64,000 nucleotides of DNA, taken from assembly GCA_002236755.2 (NCBI GenBank), contig NBZP02000013.1:867550-931549 (forward strand), given 5' to 3'. Position numbers and translations under genes: made by a program. Shown here piece after piece: positions 41,147 through 50,622 of the stretch; the stretch's first letter is position 1, and every line of letters begins with the position of its first letter. Below the pieces are notes generated by a model. The model ran no database searches. It saw only the letters and a program-made list of their open reading frames with translations, and had not been told where the DNA came from. The DNA comes from Dothistroma septosporum (taxonomy: Eukaryota > Ascomycota > Dothideomycetes > Mycosphaerellales > Mycosphaerellaceae).

Positions 41147-41713
41147 ATGGCCGCGCAAACCATCTCATCATCAGAACGCATACGCGAGCTCTCAGCAATC
41201 AACAGCGATGCCGCAACGCTTGCGACACATGTTGGTCTTGCCGTCAATGCGCTAACCCACAGATCGCTCACAATCAGCGACGACGACACGCACATGACCG
41301 ACTCCGCGAGCGCCACTGTAGACGCGCGCAAGGAAGCCTTCAAGCAGCACACGCAGTCGTTTGCCGAGACTTTGCAAGGTGTGTTTGCTAGATTGCGACG
41401 GCAGGCGATTGCGCTGGAAGAGGCAGGTATCATCACATCCGAGACGAGTAAGCTGGGCACGTCGATTCCACGAGTAGTGCCACGGTCTGTTGGCGCGCCG
41501 CAGCCGGGGTCGTCAGCGAAGCCTGCAGGTGGAGCTACCCAGGCGGTGCGCAGTGAGCCTGACCGAATCACGAATGGTGGGCTGGGCAAGTTCGATGTGG
41601 CCTTCCTGAACAGTCAGGGCAACAAGGTGGGCGAGGAGAAGGAGGCCGACTTGATGCAGGAAGCGAAGGAGTTGCTAGAGCAGGCTCTGGCTCAGGGTAC
41701 TAATGCTACCTGA
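41147..41713 (+). CDS. MED11: Mediator head-module subunit Med11
   Basis: 188 aa from the ATG at 41147 (MAAQTISSSERIRELSAINS); the preceding in-frame codons lack an ATG. The N-terminal helical hairpin typical of Med11 is visible: a first helix RIRELSAINSDAATLATHVG LAVNALT and, after an acidic loop, a second helix KQHTQSFAETLQGVFARLRR QAIALEEAGII. The tail is low complexity with a final helix (KEADLMQEAKELLEQALAQG). Med11 pairs with Med22 in the Mediator head and contacts TFIIH. It is head-to-head with TAF5, another initiation factor. Confidence 0.85.
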   Translation: MAAQTISSSERIRELSAINSDAATLATHVGLAVNALTHRSLTISDDDTHMTDSASATVDARKEAFKQHTQSFAETLQGVFARLRRQAIALEEAGIITSETSKLGTSIPRVVPRSVGAPQPGSSAKPAGGATQAVRSEPDRITNGGLGKFDVAFLNSQGNKVGEEKEADLMQEAKELLEQALAQGTNAT

Positions 41714-42301
41714 ACAAGCTAGCGCTTTTGAAGTTCACGAGCCAGACAATGCTGCTGTTGATGCCGCTGAATACTGCCGGCACAAGAAGAGGGGGAGCGA
41801 AACCCATAGGCAGGCACAGTGGCTCACATGGCTGGAGCAAAGAGCCTGCGTATCTTGCTTGGCAGCTTCCCTCGCGAAAGAGCGCACAAGGCCGCTCAAT
41901 CGTGACTAGGTAGCAACTGGTTCAGGACGTTCACTTTCACGAGGAAGAATCTCAATCGCTGAATCACAAGACATTTCACGGTTTGCGACTTCTCAAAGCG
42001 AACCCCTCATTGCTCGAGGTCTGCCATGCCACCAGCGTACTACCAGCATCCCACCAACACCCAGGCACGGCATCATCCACCATGTACGCGTCCAAAGCAC
42101 GCCCCGCAGTCAGGCGCTCAAAAACATGGGATGACCTTGCAGCCCTCAAAGCGAGGCTCAGTCGTCCTGGTACGCCGTTGACACTGCCGCTCCCACGAGT
42201 TCTCGATCCGCGCGCATCGCCCCCTGGCAGGAGGGCCTACGGTGTCGAGCAAATAATGTCCACGTGCTCCATTAGCCAAGTCGCCACTAATGTCATCTCA
42301 G
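41714..42301. other. region upstream of the BTB-like frame
   Basis: A frame starting MPPAYYQHPTNTQARHHPPC near 42025 and another covering 41983-42402 could supply a 5' exon for the BTB-like frame, but neither joins it in phase with a donor I can justify. Confidence 0.3.
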
Positions 42302-42830
42302 CACTACATCCTCCATTGTCACCGTCCGCGTTGGCGAAGCTGGAGACAGGTTCCACGTCCATCGCAGCGCTCCGATACAGTCCTCTATCTTCCCCCAGAT
42401 GAAGTACAAGCTCGAGTGGCTCAAGCTTGATTCTGTGATAGAGCTATCGGACCACAATCCGGAGTCGTTTGCGATCTACTCGAATTGGGTGTACACTAGC
42501 ATCATCAACAGCACATCCGGAGGTCATGACCCGATCCCTGCGGCACAGCACCGGGAGTGGATTGACCTGGCGAAATCTTACGTTCTCGGCGAAGCTCTTA
42601 TCGATACAGTCTTGACAGACATTATCATGGACACGATCCGGGCGAAAGTCCTCGGTGAATCAGGAGACACAATTTGGAAAGCGGCGGTTGAACTTGTCCA
42701 GATCGTTAACGAGAGCACTCTGAGGAAGGCACATGCTCGTCGCTTTTTGGTGGACCTTTATCATTATCACGCTCACACAAATCATCTCGAAGCCGGCAAG
42801 GACGACTTTTCGAGAGACATCCTGTTATGA
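42302..42830 (+). CDS. BTB/POZ-like domain protein, 5' end unresolved
   Basis: The frame is open from an acceptor-like site (ctcag, 42301) to the stop at 42830, about 175 codons. It contains BTB features: SSIVTVRVGEAGDRFHVHRS, then ELSDHNPESFAIYSNWVYTS and a helical DLAKSYVLGEALIDTVLTDI stretch, as in the many fungal BTB proteins with a DPxAFxLYxxWLY motif. The segment reads through the ATG at 42399 in the same frame, so that internal ATG is not the real start. A 5' exon ending in phase 2 is needed and was not found. Role unknown; BTB domains mediate protein contacts, often in Cullin-3 ligases. Confidence 0.55.
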
Positions 42831-42874
42831 GCTAGCTTTGGCGCACTCTGCTGACACATATAAGCCGGCTGTGT

Positions 42875-43339
42875 ATGGCTTCTCGGCTATACGGACAACA
42901 CTGTGCAGCTATCATGGTCATTGTGCTAGGGAGTATTATATTGATAGCAGGAGCTGAAGGCAAACCCCGGATACATCGGATCCTGCAAAACGCCAACCGG
43001 GTCGCTTCGTCACGAGTACTGGCGACCAGTGTCATGGTCTGTCACTCCTCCCACGCAACCCCTTCATCCACAGCTTCTGAATCCCCGACATTGTTCCAAT
43101 CTCTACCACCTCCGATAGCTCCCCTGGAGTCGTCACAACAGCCCTCCACAGCGCGTTCCGTGACGCCGCCTGCATATTCGCCAAGGACAACCCCGACCAC
43201 GGCCCTACCATCGCAAATTGGACCCTCTGTCGCCCGGACTTCACCCTCCGCGGCGGCACCTCCATACCCAAATGCGCGGTTTGAATCGCAAAGCGTGTGG
43301 TGCGGTTGCAGCAGCTCGCTTTCATGGTACAGGAATTAA
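42875..43339 (+). CDS. small hypothetical, possibly secreted protein
   Basis: 154 codons from an ATG at 42875. An internal hydrophobic segment (MVIVLGSIILIAGAEG from residue 14) could be a signal peptide or anchor. The rest is Ser/Pro/Thr-rich (SLPPPIAPLESSQQPSTARS) without recognised domains. A second plus frame over 43095-43285 also looks protein-like (VVTTALHSAFRDAACIFAKD), ending near KCAV, which suggests the true gene may be spliced differently. Low certainty. Confidence 0.3.
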   Translation: MASRLYGQHCAAIMVIVLGSIILIAGAEGKPRIHRILQNANRVASSRVLATSVMVCHSSHATPSSTASESPTLFQSLPPPIAPLESSQQPSTARSVTPPAYSPRTTPTTALPSQIGPSVARTSPSAAAPPYPNARFESQSVWCGCSSSLSWYRN

Positions 43340-43700
43340 GGCTCAAGGGTTCGACACGAGAGTCTGTGGTGGTGAATGAGGTCCTAGAGGCAGGAATACG
43401 GGTGGTAGTTGATGTTGTGGGTGGTGGGTCGAGGCTGATGGAGTAGTGGAAGGCTATCGGGATACACGGTGGCGGAGAGCAGGGTCCCGGAGTCGTGTGA
43501 GGGTTGAGACTATGACAGGGACGGCGCGGGAGTTGCTGTAGTCATTGCAACCTTGAATTCTGGACTGGGCGTGGGCGGCGTGTGTGATTCTCATGAGCCA
43601 GGTGGCGGTCAGCGTGGCTTGAGACAGAGTATAGGAGCGTAATTTTAGAGTATCTTGAACCTTCCGGCCACGTACTTCATTTCACCATCTCACTTAAATT
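43340..43700. other. intergenic, nothing recognised
   Basis: 360 bp of 3' flank for the GST gene and the neighbouring plus-strand frame. Confidence 0.4.
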
Positions 43701-44756
43701 TCAGGGCACACCTCTTCCACTCCTTGTCGCCTTGGCCAACTCACTCTGCGCCTTGTCGTCGGCATACCTCTGATAGATCGGTAAATAATGCTCCCTCTCA
43801 CTCGTCGTATTCTTAATGCTCGGTCTTTCCTCCAACGCCGTCATCCAAACCCTCAGCCTGTTCCACTCCTGTCCCTTCCCCATATCCAAGCCTTCCTTGA
43901 AATGGTCAAAAATCCAGAGCCGTACCTGCAGTAACCGTTGTCAGCACGCTGTCCAAACTCCCACAAGCCAACATACCGAGAAAGAGGGGGACTTACAACC
44001 CAAGGCGCAATCACAAAATCAATCAAGCTCGGCTCCTCCCCAAAGAAGAAGGGTCCAGTGGGATCCATCTCCTTCGTCAACTCCTTCCACTTCCCCAAAA
44101 ACTCCTCCCTAACCCTCCCCAACCCCTCCGTATCACTCATAGGCTGAAACTGCAAAAATCTATGAAACGCCGGAATAATCCGACTCGTGCAGAAGTCAGT
44201 CCAGATCCTCGTCCTCGCACGATCATACGGATCCTTCGGCAACAAATGCGGTCCATGATCCGGATACGCTTCTTCAAGAAACTCGCAAACCACCGTACTC
44301 TCGAATAGCGGCTTGTTGTCGTACTGCAGCGTCGGGACCAGACCGCGAGGGTTCAGGTCTAGGAGAGATTTCGGTTTGTTGTACGGGTTGACTTCAATGT
44401 ACTGGTAGGGGATGTTCTTCTCTTCGAGGACGGTCCAGACGCGTTGGACGAAGGGGCAGCTGCGCAGGTGTCAGAGGGAGTCGAAGTAGGAGTGGAAAGT
44501 GGAGGCGAAATATGGTGCGAAGCCGCTGTGTTGCGTTTTGCCATCCTCGATGCTGAAGAGAATGCTAGTCTTATGGCGGAGCGCTCGTGCTGACTTTGAG
44601 GTACAGAGAGGAGAAAGTGGCAGGCGGGCGTTAGAGGGATACTTACAACCATCCTGAGTAGAGCTTCAGCGGTTGCTCAGTTTGATGGGCGTCTACAATG
44701 GCCTTTGCTGGACCGGTGGCAACTGGATGGAGATCTGCGTCGGGATGAGCGCTCAT
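43701..44756 (-). CDS. omega-type glutathione S-transferase
   Basis: Three exons: 44647-44756, 43997-44459 and 43701-43925, 265 aa; introns 187 and 71 bp. The first intron sits just before the catalytic cysteine codon: spliced, the protein reads LYSGWFCPFVQRVWTVLEEK, with Cys38 in the CPF motif typical of omega GSTs (thiol transfer and reductase chemistry rather than classic conjugation). The thioredoxin-like domain continues DLNPRGLVPTLQYDNKPLFE STVVCEFLEE, and the helical domain contains FFFGEEPSLIDFVIAPWVVR and LRVWMTALEERPSIKNT. Likely cytosolic, with a role in redox balance or detoxification. Residues 1-30 are an extra N-terminal stretch. Confidence 0.92.
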
Positions 44757-45076
44757 ATTGTCCGGTTTCTGTAAGAATACTATGAGATAAACGTTGATGT
44801 GGATGAATAGTTCTGTTATACCTCTATATACCTGTGGTACTAGGATTAATGCCTTAGTAATTCAGTGTCGATCCGGTCGACCTCCATGACGTGCGGTGGG
44901 GTATCATTACAACCAGACCAAACCGAGCTGTGCAAAGTTCCCGCCAATCCAATCCATGCAGCCGGATCCATGTCAACCGGGTCAATCGCAAAACCTTGCC
45001 CTGACGCCCTGACACCCTGATCCAAACTCCTCATAATTCGTTAGGCTCTTCACGAGCTGTATGCTGCCGTCGTTGC
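44757..45076. other. intergenic, nothing recognised
   Basis: 320 bp, upstream of the GST and downstream of the SPX-RING gene. Confidence 0.4.
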
Positions 45077-46534
45077 TCACATCACTGCACACCCAGGCTT
45101 GACAAACTCCTCGCCGTAGTCTCTAAGCATTTGAGCTCTCTCGTTGTCTTTCTGCCGCTTCTTCACCTCCATCGGGAAGAAAACGCCCAAAAAGTCCATA
45201 GTCTCGAAATCAATATTCTTGCCAGTTGCAGCCATGACAGACTCGGCATTGCACATCGGACACTTCTTCATGCCTTTGCTTTGTAGCTCGATGACGCACC
45301 GAATGCAGAAGACCGACTTGCAGCAGCCGAGATTCACCGGACGCCATGCCATGCCGTAGCAGACCGGACATACCCAGTCATCGAGCTGTGGCACAATTGC
45401 GAGGACTTTGCTGCCCATCTCGGCTTGCATGTCCCTAGCGATGGAATTTGCGAAGCCACCAGCGACGTTCTTGCCGTTGGTGAGCATTTCCGGGTATTTG
45501 ATTTGTAGGTTCTTGACGAATGTCTTCCCCTCGAGACCGGTCTGCTTATCGAACTTCTTCAGAATCTTCTTCATCGCCCGTGCGTTCATCTCTTGAAAGT
45601 GCATTGCTTTGAGGATGTCAAGATTGAGGTCCAGGAAGCGTTGAGCAGCGATCTTTGCTTGCGGTGTCCTCATCTTGGCCAGCAGACCCGTCTCGCGGAG
45701 CTTCTGGTCGTACTCTTGGAGGTTGTGCTTCGCTTCGTGGAACGTGATGGCACCGCGACTTTGCTCAGTCTCCTTGTAGAAGATTGGGTTCTCGAGGTAT
45801 AGCCTGAACATTTCGCGCCAGAAATAGAGATCACGGTAGCTGATTTCCCTGTGCGCTTCGTAGCCTTCTTTGACTGGTGCCACGACATCTTCGACTGCGT
45901 CTCCCAGGTCCAAGATCTTATCCTCGAGAGCATGGGTCTCTGAGTCGCGCAATGTTTCCAGGCCACCCAACTTTGGCTCGAGCATGTCGAAAAAGTCTTG
46001 CGCCGACGACAGCGGCACTTGTATCCATTTCGTCTCGGGTGTTTCGGGTACTAATGAGTGTTTGCGCTCGGGCGAAGCTTCGTCGGACCCCACAGAGAGG
46101 TGCCGCTCGACTTGCGATGGTCGTCGTGCTTGGCGCTCTTCAGCGTGCCTTTGGCGGCCGGCAACGACCATCTCGTGCTTTGCCAACTGCTGCAGCGACG
46201 CCTTGGTCTCCGGGGCGAGTCGCGCGTCCAGGGGTGTCCCGTTGCTGTCGACGAGTATCCGTAGCTGAGGGGTGAACTCCTCTTGAATGGCATAGAGTGA
46301 GGGGTTTGCGGCGGAGAAGTAGTCCTTGAGGGAACTTGACTTGGGTGTCTTTGGCTGTGCGACCAGCTCACTCATGGCGTGGAGTGTGTGCTCATCGAGG
46401 CCCAGGCTTTCCAGCTCGCGGTGGACCCTCTTAATACACTTCTTGAGATGCTTGTACTCAATCGCGTTCGCAACCCATTCCTGTGGGAAGCCTTCATTGG
46501 CCAATGCCGTCTCATATTCGTGCCCAAACTTCAT
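45077..46534 (-). CDS. SPX-domain RING protein, phosphate-sensing E3 ligase candidate
   Basis: 485 aa, single exon. The SPX domain spans about residues 1-345: MKFGHEYETALANEGFPQEW at the start, the basic KHLKKCIKRVH helix (28-38), FWREMFRLYLENPIFYK and the second lysine cluster AMKKILKKFDKQTG that binds inositol pyrophosphates. The RING-like motif occupies 389-428 (CPVCYGMAW ... CPMC). Where most SPX-RING proteins have Cys-x-His, this one reads GCCKSVFCIRC (Cys404, Cys405, Lys406), so the ligand histidine is missing. The protein ends Gly-Cys-Ala-Val-Met, a good CaaX farnesylation motif (Cys482). Fission yeast Pqr1 is an SPX-RING relative that affects phosphate uptake and polyphosphate. Divergent from JJJ1. 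Confidence 0.93.
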   Translation of the reverse strand: MKFGHEYETALANEGFPQEWVANAIEYKHLKKCIKRVHRELESLGLDEHTLHAMSELVAQPKTPKSSSLKDYFSAANPSLYAIQEEFTPQLRILVDSNGTPLDARLAPETKASLQQLAKHEMVVAGRQRHAEERQARRPSQVERHLSVGSDEASPERKHSLVPETPETKWIQVPLSSAQDFFDMLEPKLGGLETLRDSETHALEDKILDLGDAVEDVVAPVKEGYEAHREISYRDLYFWREMFRLYLENPIFYKETEQSRGAITFHEAKHNLQEYDQKLRETGLLAKMRTPQAKIAAQRFLDLNLDILKAMHFQEMNARAMKKILKKFDKQTGLEGKTFVKNLQIKYPEMLTNGKNVAGGFANSIARDMQAEMGSKVLAIVPQLDDWVCPVCYGMAWRPVNLGCCKSVFCIRCVIELQSKGMKKCPMCNAESVMAATGKNIDFETMDFLGVFFPMEVKKRQKDNERAQMLRDYGEEFVKPGCAVM

Positions 46535-47254
46535 CTTGGCTGATGTTGGCTCATGCGATGGTCTCGTACGACGGAGCGGTCGATGTTAGTGGTGGTCGGA
46601 GGGGCTTCCTCGGTGTGGTGGATAGTAGTGATAGTGGATGTCTGGAGTGGAATAGTGGGCCGTGGAGTGAAGACTGTGTGGGAGTGGAGTCTGTGCGACG
46701 CAGGGCTGAGGCATAGTTAAGTAGCTGCGATAGGCGAGGATTAGTAGAGAAACCTCTTCCATCTGCTGGCGGGCGCAGGCCATGGTGATGATGGCGTATG
46801 TAGCCGCGGACTAGACTCGGGTGTCTACTTTAGGTCAGTACAACCACACGCACACGCACACGCACACGCACACGCACACGCGCTTGCAGCAGAACGTCTC
46901 GTGCGCTCTCGTCGACAACCAGGCGCAGACCAATGGTAGGTGCATTCTCAGCCGTGCGCGACTTTGGTTGGACAGTCGGCAGACATTCGGCGCGAACGAC
47001 GCGCAGGAACGGCGCCCGGGACCCAGCGACATCGCTCGCTTCCGACTCTGTGGCGCTTTCAAGCTGGGGCTATCCCACTTCCGTCAGCAACCACGAGGTA
47101 CAGTACCTCTCAAGAGTCAAGCCTGACCTGCGCGCTCGGCTGTTTTGGGTTCAAGGACTCTTCTCCGACGCGGCGAGAAGACCGGGTGCATGCAGACACT
47201 GCTCGAAAGTGTCGTCAAGGTGCTAGTCTGGTGAGGCCAGCGGGCGCAGCAGCG
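46535..47254. promoter_or_regulatory. divergent promoter, SPX-RING / JJJ1
   Basis: 720 bp between the outward-facing starts, containing the (CACACG)6 repeat listed next. Open frames crossing it have no domain content. Confidence 0.5.
46845..46880 (+). repeat. (CACACG)6 microsatellite
   Basis: Six perfect hexanucleotide copies, 375 bp upstream of the JJJ1 start. Alternating purine/pyrimidine runs of this kind can adopt Z-DNA and are length-variable; whether it affects expression is unknown. Confidence 0.9.
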
Positions 47255-48925
47255 ATGGGCCAGAGTCAGTCCTCTGGCGACGCAGGCGGTGGCAGTGGGG
47301 GCGGCGGAGAGGTGAAGACGAGCTATTACGTCCTGCTTGGCATCGAGCGGAATGCCACCGACGAGGAGATCAAGAAGGCCTACAGACGCAAGGCACTCGA
47401 GCTGCATCCGGATCGCAACTATGGCAACGAGGAAGCCGCCACCAAGACGTTCGCAGAGATCCAGGCAGCACACGAAGTATTGTCTGACCCGCAGGAACGC
47501 GCGTGGTATGACAGCCACGAAACCGCCATTCTGCGAGGTGACGACGCCACGGACGATGCCCCAACGTATGAGGATGTGCGTGTGACTACTGCCGACGACA
47601 TCGCTCGTCTGGTGAGCAAATTCAACCGGAACGTTGAGTTTTCTGATGCTCCTTCGGGATTTTATGGTTTCGTGCGTGAGACGTTCGAGCAGCTTGCCAA
47701 GGAAGAAGACATCGCTTCCAGCTGGGAGAATGCCGAAGTCCGTGAGTATCCTACGTTTGGTCACAAAGACGACGAGTACGGCGATGTGGTCAAACAGTTC
47801 TATGCCGCTTGGTCTGGGTTCAGTACGGCCAAGTCCTTCTCGTGGCGGGACAAGTTTCGGCTGTCAGATGCACCGGACAGATGGATCCGCCGACGTATGG
47901 AGCAGGAGAATTTGAAGCTGAGGAAGGATGGCAAGCAAGAATTCAATGAGGCGGTACGATCTCTTGTGCAATTCATCAAGAAGAGAGATCCTCGGTTCGT
48001 GCCCAACACTCAGTCAGAAGCTGAGCGACAGAAGGCCCTCCGTGATGCTGCAGCGGCACAGGCTGCTCGTGCCAGAGCTGCGAATGCCGCCAAGTTGGCC
48101 GAAGAGGCAGTGCCAGAATGGACGAAGGCGCGAGACCCAGAGGAGCTTGAGGAGAGCTCAGAAGAAGAAGTAGAAGAACTGCATTTCGAGTGTGTGGCAT
48201 GCAACAAGGTCTTCAAGAGCGAACGCCAGTGGGAAGCGCATGAGAAATCGAAAAAGCATCAGAAAGCCGTCAAGGAGCTGCAGAAGCGTATGCGGAAGCA
48301 GAATGCTCACCTGAATCTTGATGGAAGTGGCACTGACAGTGATGTCGCCACTCCGGAAGCAGAAGATGAGGAACTGGGAGTTTTGGATGATGAAGTGGCG
48401 GAAGTGGGGAACCACAGGTCTCATGCTCAGAACACGGTCGATGATGTCGAGCATGATCTTCCTGACGAGGCGCCAATCCACGATGCTGAAGACGACGCCG
48501 GGGCCGATGATTCCAGGGACGATCCGCATAGCCTGGACCACCAGCAGCCTGCAGATCCTTATACACAGGGAGATATCCAGGACCTTGACTCCGCCTCCGG
48601 CTCCGACGACGAGGACTATGCTTCCATATCCACGATTCAAGCACGTATGCAGTCCGCAGTTCTTGACACACCGGCTTCCACCGCCGCATCCAAGGACGAT
48701 TCTGTACCTACCAAATCGAGACTGGGGAAGGCTGCCCAGAAGCGAGCGAAGAAAGCTGCAGCCGCTGAGCAGCAAACAGCGGCTGGGCACAAGTGCCAAG
48801 TATGCAATGAGGAGTTCGCTTCTAGGACAAAGCTCTTTCAGCATGTTGAGGAGGAAGGACATGCTGCATTGAAGGATGTCAAGTCTGGCAACGTGAAGGG
48901 CAAGAAGGGTAAAGGTAAGAGATGA
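47255..48925 (+). CDS. JJJ1: J-protein Jjj1/DNAJC21 orthologue, ribosome biogenesis
   Basis: 556 aa from the ATG at 47255 (MGQSQSSGDAGGGS); the open frame extends upstream but lacks family character there. J domain near residues 24-90: TSYYVLLGIERNATDEEIKK and the HPD triad in LELHPDRNYG. It is followed by the conserved DNAJC21/Jjj1 block (DIARLVSKFNRNVEFSDAPS GFYGFVRETF; AAWSGFSTAKSFSWRDKFRL). Two C2H2 zinc fingers are present: FECVACNKVFKSERQWEAH ...H and HKCQVCNEEFASRTKLFQH ...H, near residues 311 and 510, separated by an acidic low-complexity linker. The C-terminus is Lys/Gly-rich. In yeast Jjj1 works with Ssa Hsp70 to recycle the Arx1/Alb1 export factors from 60S subunits in the cytosol. 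Confidence 0.95.
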   Translation: MGQSQSSGDAGGGSGGGGEVKTSYYVLLGIERNATDEEIKKAYRRKALELHPDRNYGNEEAATKTFAEIQAAHEVLSDPQERAWYDSHETAILRGDDATDDAPTYEDVRVTTADDIARLVSKFNRNVEFSDAPSGFYGFVRETFEQLAKEEDIASSWENAEVREYPTFGHKDDEYGDVVKQFYAAWSGFSTAKSFSWRDKFRLSDAPDRWIRRRMEQENLKLRKDGKQEFNEAVRSLVQFIKKRDPRFVPNTQSEAERQKALRDAAAAQAARARAANAAKLAEEAVPEWTKARDPEELEESSEEEVEELHFECVACNKVFKSERQWEAHEKSKKHQKAVKELQKRMRKQNAHLNLDGSGTDSDVATPEAEDEELGVLDDEVAEVGNHRSHAQNTVDDVEHDLPDEAPIHDAEDDAGADDSRDDPHSLDHQQPADPYTQGDIQDLDSASGSDDEDYASISTIQARMQSAVLDTPASTAASKDDSVPTKSRLGKAAQKRAKKAAAAEQQTAAGHKCQVCNEEFASRTKLFQHVEEEGHAALKDVKSGNVKGKKGKGKR

Positions 48926-50205
48926 TCTGGATGTGGAAACATTGTATCTTGGGGGTGCCCAATGGCTGTGAAAAGATGCCACGACCACCCGCACAGCACC
49001 AATTCTGTCCAACCAACAACATGGCACATTGTCCAGCATCGGTGCCTCGTAGTCCTGATGGTGTCCAGGACTCACAAAGCTTCACCTGACTCACAGACCC
49101 GAATTCCAGGACTATGCCACACGCCGAAGTAAGCAAGATTTAGGGGTTACACTCATGCTACTTGGACACAAAAAGCAGACCACCCAGCAATGACCCTCGA
49201 ATCATCTGCTGCATTGGCAAGTCTTACTCGAATTCGAAGGAGCAGCGCCTCTAGGTCGAGCAAGAGAGGACCATAGATCCATATAACAGTGCCATGGACG
49301 AACTACAGCATTCGACTGAACGCCGACCCACAGGCCATAGTTGAGGGCTGCGTAGATTGGGGAGCTGCTCCTCGAGCAGGCATGATCCTGAGCCGCTCTG
49401 CTAAAGGTCGCAGTCCTCGATGGTCGTCAAGGAGGCATCGCATGCCACTCAGCACCCATCTTGGGCCCGCCTCGACTTTGAGCCGGACTATAGGATGCCA
49501 GCGGCAAAACACGGACGGCTTCGATCGTACCCACGCGCGATCACCCTCAAAAGTTTTGAATCTCTCCAAAGAAATAGCACAACTTGTGTGGGAGGACTGC
49601 TGATAGAATCACCGCATGCAGAAATTGTTTGTGCTTTGCTTACTTCAGAGTTCATTTCCAGAATCAAAGTAGTCGTGGCAGAGGTCTGGTAAGTGCCGCG
49701 TGTTTGCATGGAATGGTAATATGGAAGCAATTCCTTGTGTTGCTTGGCCGTTGTGGATAGCCAAGACGAAGCCACGTCGATGCTGCCAGCTCACTTCATC
49801 TCGGTAAACAACGTCCCTCTGTCCAAAACATCGCATCCATTCACTTCTGCTTGCAGCTTTGGCTTCGTGTCGGTCTGTACCTTGCGCCGCGGTGAACCTT
49901 TATTGTTCATCGATCATTGTCTGCGCATGCCATACCTTGCACTTTTAAGTGTCTGTCGACCCGTCCAGCCTTGAAGATCGAGCACTGGAGACCAGTTCTC
50001 CGAGATGAATGCACCATCAGCTTATACTGGCTCTGTCAGGAATACCAATGAGGCTATCCTTCACGCAACTAATGCCGTGTATTCGTCAGTGCGCATTGAC
50101 AAGCAGAGCACTCAAGAAATGTGAAGCCAATCTGATCCCTCAGTTATACCAGCTCTCGCTTCAGTAGATGTCTCGAGGTACACAATAACTCTCCAGAAGC
50201 CTACC
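48926..50205. other. gene-poor interval
   Basis: 1.3 kb with no supported gene and no recognisable transposon end. Confidence 0.4.
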
Positions 50206-50622
50206 ATGGATTTCAAGACCGTTGCTATCTGTCCCGAATCGCCATCATCAGAACTACATTCTTGGCAGCTACTGTACATCACATCTCACCAAACTGCCAT
50301 GCATAGACTAGTGCCGGGAACCAATGAGAGAGCTACGAGCAGAAACATTGCAACAATCAAGTTCCCCAAGGTCATCTGGCCTGGTTGTGGCCCAACCATC
50401 ACCTTCCAGCCTCACGAGGTCGAGATCAAGAAGCGAGGCCTGAGACATGGAAGTCCTACGGACCGCTTCATGGCGTGCACCGGAAGGCTGAGCACAAGTT
50501 ACGGCATTGATCTTTCAGCACTCGGTGGAGCGAGGGTCAAATGGAAGGCTCCGACCAGACAGGAGCCTGAGTCAGCGTGGCAAGGCAGGGAGCTGGAGCA
50601 GAACCCTCGAATGGTAGTGTGA
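50206..50622 (+). CDS. hypothetical protein, weak support
   Basis: 138 codons from an ATG with a reasonable context (ccATGg). A central segment has natural composition (IATIKFPKVIWPGCGPTITF, PHEVEIKKRGLRHGSPTDRF) but no domain is recognised and the tail is low quality. It is surrounded by more than a kilobase of gene-poor DNA on each side. It could be a lineage-specific gene or a chance frame. Confidence 0.3.
   Translation: MDFKTVAICPESPSSELHSWQLLYITSHQTAMHRLVPGTNERATSRNIATIKFPKVIWPGCGPTITFQPHEVEIKKRGLRHGSPTDRFMACTGRLSTSYGIDLSALGGARVKWKAPTRQEPESAWQGRELEQNPRMVV

Noticed and set aside
46940..47254. 105-residue N-terminal extension of JJJ1
   Set aside because: The in-frame upstream sequence is not protein-like, and the ATG at 47255 lies at the usual short distance before the J domain.
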